From NCBI GenBank assembly GCA_018398805.1, contig JAGFBZ010000686.1, positions 372,001 to 436,000 of the forward strand: a stretch of 64,000 bases of DNA, given 5' to 3'. Position numbers and translations under genes: made by a program. Under the pieces are notes generated by a model that ran no database searches, was not told the origin of the DNA, and worked only from the letters and a program-made list of their open reading frames with translations. Source of the stretch: Hirundichthys speculiger. Lineage: Eukaryota; Chordata; Actinopteri; Beloniformes; Exocoetidae. This document shows positions 59,722-64,000 of the stretch, in pieces (position 1 is the first letter of the stretch; each line of letters starts with the position of its first letter).

Positions 59722-60410
59722 CTGCTGCAACTTTGACTGCAAACCAAGTTTAACACATGAACATTCCAAATGTATGGGGTGCACATATACATAATGTAAA
59801 ATGTGATTTATTTTTTTATTTTATTTTTTTGTTAGATGTAATTAAATTAACAATGAACCAAACAACAATTTCTTGGTCTTTTTTTTTTCTTTTTCTTGTC
59901 AGTCTTACTGCAAACTGGTCCGGATACTTTGCCAAAACACCTAATTTCTGTGTAGAATTATTAGAAATTCTTCAGGGTCCCATAATCCTGGAAATTTTCA
60001 AAGTTGGAAACCTTTGATGGGAATTAACTGGATTAAATGGGAGTAAACCAGAAACTTAAAATTGAAAGTTAGCCAGTAACAGAAACTTAAGTGTATTTGA
60101 CCTAAAAACGGAAGCATTTGACTTAACTCAGCATAATCCTGCAAATTAAGTTGAAAACCTACTTTATGCATTCCTCCATATGCACAGGTCATTTCTATAA
60201 TACCAGTACTGTTAAAGCAATAATTTGAGCCCAAGGAACTACATCTAGTTAAGTTAAGAAATATATTATTAAGGTTTAACAAATAAGAAAATGTTCTTAT
60301 ATAGAAGTGGGTTATCTGGCAAATCATCCATTCTCTGTACCTGCTTATTCATATATATGGTGACAGGGCTCTACTGTAGCCCATCCCTCCCCCATTTGTT
60401 TAGTGAACCA
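59722..60410. other. Downstream of shmt1, no gene seen
   Basis: AT-rich DNA after the shmt1 polyA signal. Open frames are low-complexity. Confidence 0.45.
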
Positions 60411-60412
60411 TA

Positions 60413-61136
60413 TATACTGCCCATTCAAAAAGTAAGCAAAAAGTCACTAATATTTAGCTTTAATTATGGCACTCATTCGCTGTGGCGTCATTCTGAAAAG
60501 CTATCTTGTGACATAGCTTCTGCTATTTATTTCCATCCAGATTGCAGTCCAATCTTTATGCTTCCCAGCAAACTGAAGCCTTTTGTTCCAGTTAGCCTCA
60601 CTGATTAGTGGTTTTCTTAAGGCTTCACAGCTGTTTAGTCCCTTTGAGATCCCTTCCCTTTACAGGTGGAAATGCTCTTATTGTCACTATTAAACATAGA
60701 CCTGAGTTCTACTGTTATTTTTTCACGATTTGTTCTCACCAAATGTTTAACAGATCGCTGATTACCAATCATTCAAGATTTTTCCAACGACATTTCTTCC
60801 TTGAAGATGGTGGTTCCCCACTAACCTTCCAGTTTTTAGCAGTTCGTTAACCAAGTTTTAGTAAGTTTCAGAAATCTCTTTAGATGTTTTCTTTGCTTGA
60901 TTCATGCCAATAATCTGATCCTTCTGAAACAGATTAACATTTTTTCCATGACAAACACATGACATGGTTCTGACATGGTTGTTAAATTAGAAGCTGCCCA
61001 CTGCATCAGTGAGGGTTACATAACATGATTCCAGCTGAAACATAATCATCCAACAGTAATTATCTAATGGAGGCTCTTATCTGGTTGCTCAGTTAAAATT
61101 AAATGGAGACTTTTTCTTTACGGATGGGCAGTGTAT
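60413..61136 (-). mobile_element. Internally deleted Tc1-like element
   Basis: Short terminal inverted repeats are visible: left TATACTGCCCAT, right ATGGGCAGTGTA, with TA at both borders. The minus-strand interior around 60530-60600 resembles the Tc1 block for FAKKHKDWT in broken form. The full length of about 720 bp is less than half that of an intact Tc1 element, so the copy is non-autonomous. Confidence 0.7.
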
Positions 61137-61376
61137 GTGTGTGTGGCACTGCATTGTTGTTTGTTAGAGGCTTAGAAGGAACCTGTCTGGTTTTAGTCCA
61201 AAATACTTGCAAAACTAAAGTACTGGATGAATGAAAAATGTCGTAGTTTGAAGAATTTCTAATGTTGATACAGTCATATCTGCAGCATAACTCGTGCATC
61301 AATTTGTTTAGAGATCCACACAAACATCATGGACATTAATCTCTGCTGCTGCTGTATGTAATATACAACACATATT

Positions 61377-62217
61377 CAGTGCTTTATACCTGAACGCGTT
61401 CATTGAATGAAAGTTCACAAACTATTTCGTACTTTGTGCGAACGTGAACTGAACACGCTCTCTCTCCCCTTGACCAGTGTGAACAAGTTCATTATGGTCA
61501 ACTGTGAACAACGCTCTTTCAAAGTTCACACACGGTCAAAACCGTGCCAGGGCTCCAGCAAACCCCATTTAAAATAAACCACAAACGAGCCTAATATGTA
61601 TCTGAGGAAAACAATCAAACATGGCAACATGGCCTGTTGCTTCTGTCACGCTAACAATTGCGACATCAAATGTTTAAAACAAGCATGGAGGAAGATGAAA
61701 GCTGCAGTCGCCCAGAGCCGGAGGAGCGGCCCGACTCCAAAGATGACAGTGTAATCTTTGGAGTCAGGGACTGAAATATTGAAATGATGGAAGAAAACAT
61801 TTGCACCTTAAGGACCTGTTTTTGTCTTATAATAAAGACCATTTGGCAGCAAGTTTTTCCTCATATTCTTAATATACTGTAAAGAGAAGATGAGAGGGAA
61901 ATGACAGTTTTACATTGGCTGTCCCTTCAATGCTGATGTGAACCCTGATTGGATAAAGATTCCAAATTGGACACATAGTTTTCGACAGATAAAATAGATA
62001 AAATAATTGCTGTTTGAGGTGGTGTAGTATATGGGCAGTGGCAATCATTTTGACAAATAATTGCTCGCAGCAACATTGAAAAAGAATTAAAAAAAATAAC
62101 TAAAAATGAATTCTTTAGTTCATTTTTTGAAATGGTGAACTGAACTAGTTCATTTTAATTTCTGTGAACTATGAACTGAACTAGTTCACGTAGAAAGTGA
62201 ACTTGCCCAACACTGCA
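61377..62217. mobile_element. Non-autonomous DNA transposon rich in GAACTAGTTC words
   Basis: It starts 'cagtgctttatacctgaac' and ends 'gaacttgcccaacactg', with CAGTG inverted tips. Both subterminal parts repeat gttcac/gaactagttc words. No target duplication confirmed. A decayed short frame (about 61685-61755, MEEDESCSRPEPEERPD) may be a transposase start. Confidence 0.5.
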
Positions 62218-63060
62218 TGTGTTACAGCAGTAATTTCAAAACTTCAGAATACTCTGGGCCAAGGCCCAATTTGAAATGTGAAAATCTCCGCGGCCCACCC
62301 AAACCTTTAATCACAACCGTGATCAACATACAGGACTAGAAGCTATGTTCTGATATTAATGTAAGGGGTCAACAAATAAGGTGACACTTGTCATTAAGTT
62401 ACGAAGTAACTTAAGTAGGTCTAAGTAAGACCTAAAGTAAAGACTTGACTTTTCATGAAGTTTAATTCCATTGCAATGCAAGAGGTGACATGACAGCCAG
62501 CTGCAGATCATGGTAAATGGCCTGAAATGGGATGTCAAGCAGAAAGATTGCAAAAGGTGCAAAAAAGATCCCAAAGGACAAAAGTATCAACAATAATATT
62601 GACACTTGACAAGGCCTTGGAGCCTGGGCTCCCCTGAGCAGGTGCCATAATTCTGTATTCTCCTCTCTCTAGTTATGAAAACCATAAATGCTTAAGATAA
62701 TTAGAACACCAAATTTATGTTTCTTTCCACCACAAAAGGAATTATGTGATTTCCCTTCTCTGATTAAGTAAACTCTTGTTGAATAAAGTGAACTGAAGCT
62801 TTGAAGTTCAACTGCAAAAATCATTAATTCAAAAGAATATTTTTTAAGAAGTGGACACAATTAAACATATTTTCTCTACAGCGCTCTTTTGTCTCCTTAT
62901 GCTTATCACAAAGGTTTTCTCCAGCAAGTTATTTGAAGAATTATAATTGAAAATCGACATGAAAGACCTGTAAATGTGAGTTAAGAAGGAAAATATATAA
63001 ACTACGCACAAACATTAAGGGTATTTGTGTTTGGTAGATTATTTCTTTGTTGTAGCAATG
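62218..63060. other. Intergenic, no gene seen
   Basis: About 62220-62330 has 'gggccaaggcccaat' and 'ccgcggcccacc' words seen near hAT ends. Otherwise unremarkable AT-rich DNA. Confidence 0.4.
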
Positions 63061-63079
63061 CTTCTTGGCAAAAAACTAC

Positions 63080-63680
63080 ATACCACTGAAGATGACGGCC
63101 CAAAAAGATGCACACGAAGATTATTTCCTCATCCTGTCAGCACTTAGAACCTGCAGGCAGTCTTCTACAGATTTGCAGTCAAGGTTGCAGGAGGATATCC
63201 CCAACAGCTCTCTGCCCACATCCAGAACAAACCTCATGCAGTCAATCTCCGGTCTCATGGGGCTGCCAGGAGGCCTGCCATCTGGGCAGTCATCACTGGA
63301 GGCAGTCTCACTGCAAGATGAAATTCTGCAACCACTGGCAATTCCATATCTCCACAGTCTGGGACCAAACTCTATCCTCCGAGAAGACAAGGCCCGCCCC
63401 CACAGAGCGGATGGAGCGGATGGACTGGCCTGCCAGCAGTCCTGATCTCAACTCTGTTTAACAGTTGTGGGTTCAGCTTGGGCACGTTGGCACGTTGGCT
63501 GACTTGCAAAAGATGCTGGTTGAATCATGAGATACCATCCCACAGTAGTGTGTGACCAGGCTGGTGACCAGCATGAGACTGCTGTGGTACTGTGGTTCTT
63601 CCACACGACTGAGGCTCCTCTTTGTTAAATTAATAAAATTAAATCATTAAATTCCCAATATATCTTGTTTCTTCAGAATT
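63080..63680 (+). mobile_element. Tc1-like transposon 3' half, decayed
   Basis: Frames around 63280-63460 read LGPNSILREDKARPHRA and MDWPASSPDLNSV, the EDNARPHRA and WPARSPDLNPIEH motifs of Tc1-type transposases, split between frames. The downstream end 'gtggttcttccacacgactg' plus 'ttcccaatatatcttgtttc' resembles the family 3' end. Not functional. Confidence 0.75.
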
Positions 63681-64000
63681 CAATCATCCAATCCACCAAA
63701 CAAGACTCAACAGCAAAAAAAAAAAAAAAAAGATTAAAAAAAAAAAGAATACTTGTCAAATCTTTCATTGGCACAACCCACATACTGTTGCTCATCATAT
63801 TTGTTCCTAACAAATGTGGCACAATATAAAGAAGAAATAAACAGGCTCTACAACAGCATAGGATTCATTGCAAAGAAACATTCTTTAAAAAAATAAAATA
63901 AAATACATGTACCAAACCAAACATTAATCCCCTTACTTTTTGTGTTTAATTTATTTGAAAAAAATGAATGAAAATACTAGACATATTGTATAATTTGCGA

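Overview
The window is vertebrate, and most likely ray-finned (percomorph-type) fish, nuclear DNA. It has multi-exon genes with GT-AG introns. Its repeats are typical of fish: a Rex3/RTE LINE, L2-type LINE pieces, many Tc1-like and hAT DNA transposons, tRNA-derived SINEs and long (TA)n tracts. No CRISPR, rRNA or free-standing tRNA gene was seen. The species call is inference from repeat and protein flavour.

Five protein-coding genes could be rebuilt exon by exon by translating and matching splice sites by eye. (1) top3a, minus strand, about 5.3-30.2 kb: DNA topoisomerase III alpha, 18 exons found. The expected last exon (a C-terminal zinc knuckle) was not found, and exon 15 carries a 1-bp frameshift. 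(2) smcr8, plus strand, 31.8-39.2 kb (3'UTR to about 41 kb): the DENN/longin partner of C9orf72, head-to-head with top3a, with a 1-bp frameshift at the end of its first coding exon. (3) bud31, minus strand, 44.9-47.1 kb: the G10 spliceosome factor, a complete 144-aa frame. (4) pdap1, plus strand, 47.7-53.2 kb: PDGFA-associated protein 1, a complete 179-aa frame, divergent from bud31. (5) shmt1, plus strand, 55.7-59.4 kb: cytosolic serine hydroxymethyltransferase, a complete 482-aa frame including one GC-AG intron.

Layout: 1-5.3 kb is a decayed Rex3 LINE plus repeat-rich DNA downstream of top3a. 5.3-30.2 kb is top3a, whose large introns are packed with transposons. 30.2-31.8 kb is the divergent top3a/smcr8 promoter region with a roughly 100-bp (TA)n. 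39.2-44.9 kb holds the smcr8 3'UTR, an L2-like RT remnant, a SINE and the bud31 3'UTR. 47.1-47.7 kb is the bud31/pdap1 bidirectional promoter. 59.7-64 kb is mostly DNA-transposon remains.

The genes do not form one pathway. TOP3A acts in decatenation and recombination (nucleus and mitochondria), SMCR8 in autophagy and lysosomes, BUD31 in splicing and SHMT1 in one-carbon metabolism; PDAP1 is a small phosphoprotein. The gene order joins two human synteny blocks: TOP3A-SMCR8-SHMT1 (17p11.2, Smith-Magenis region) and PDAP1-BUD31 (7q22). I did not find a convincing undescribed biological system. The most useful leads are the two single-base lesions, the glycine-run insert in top3a, transposons abutting splice sites, a TFEB-type E-box in front of smcr8, and inverted Tc1 arms around the last shmt1 exon.
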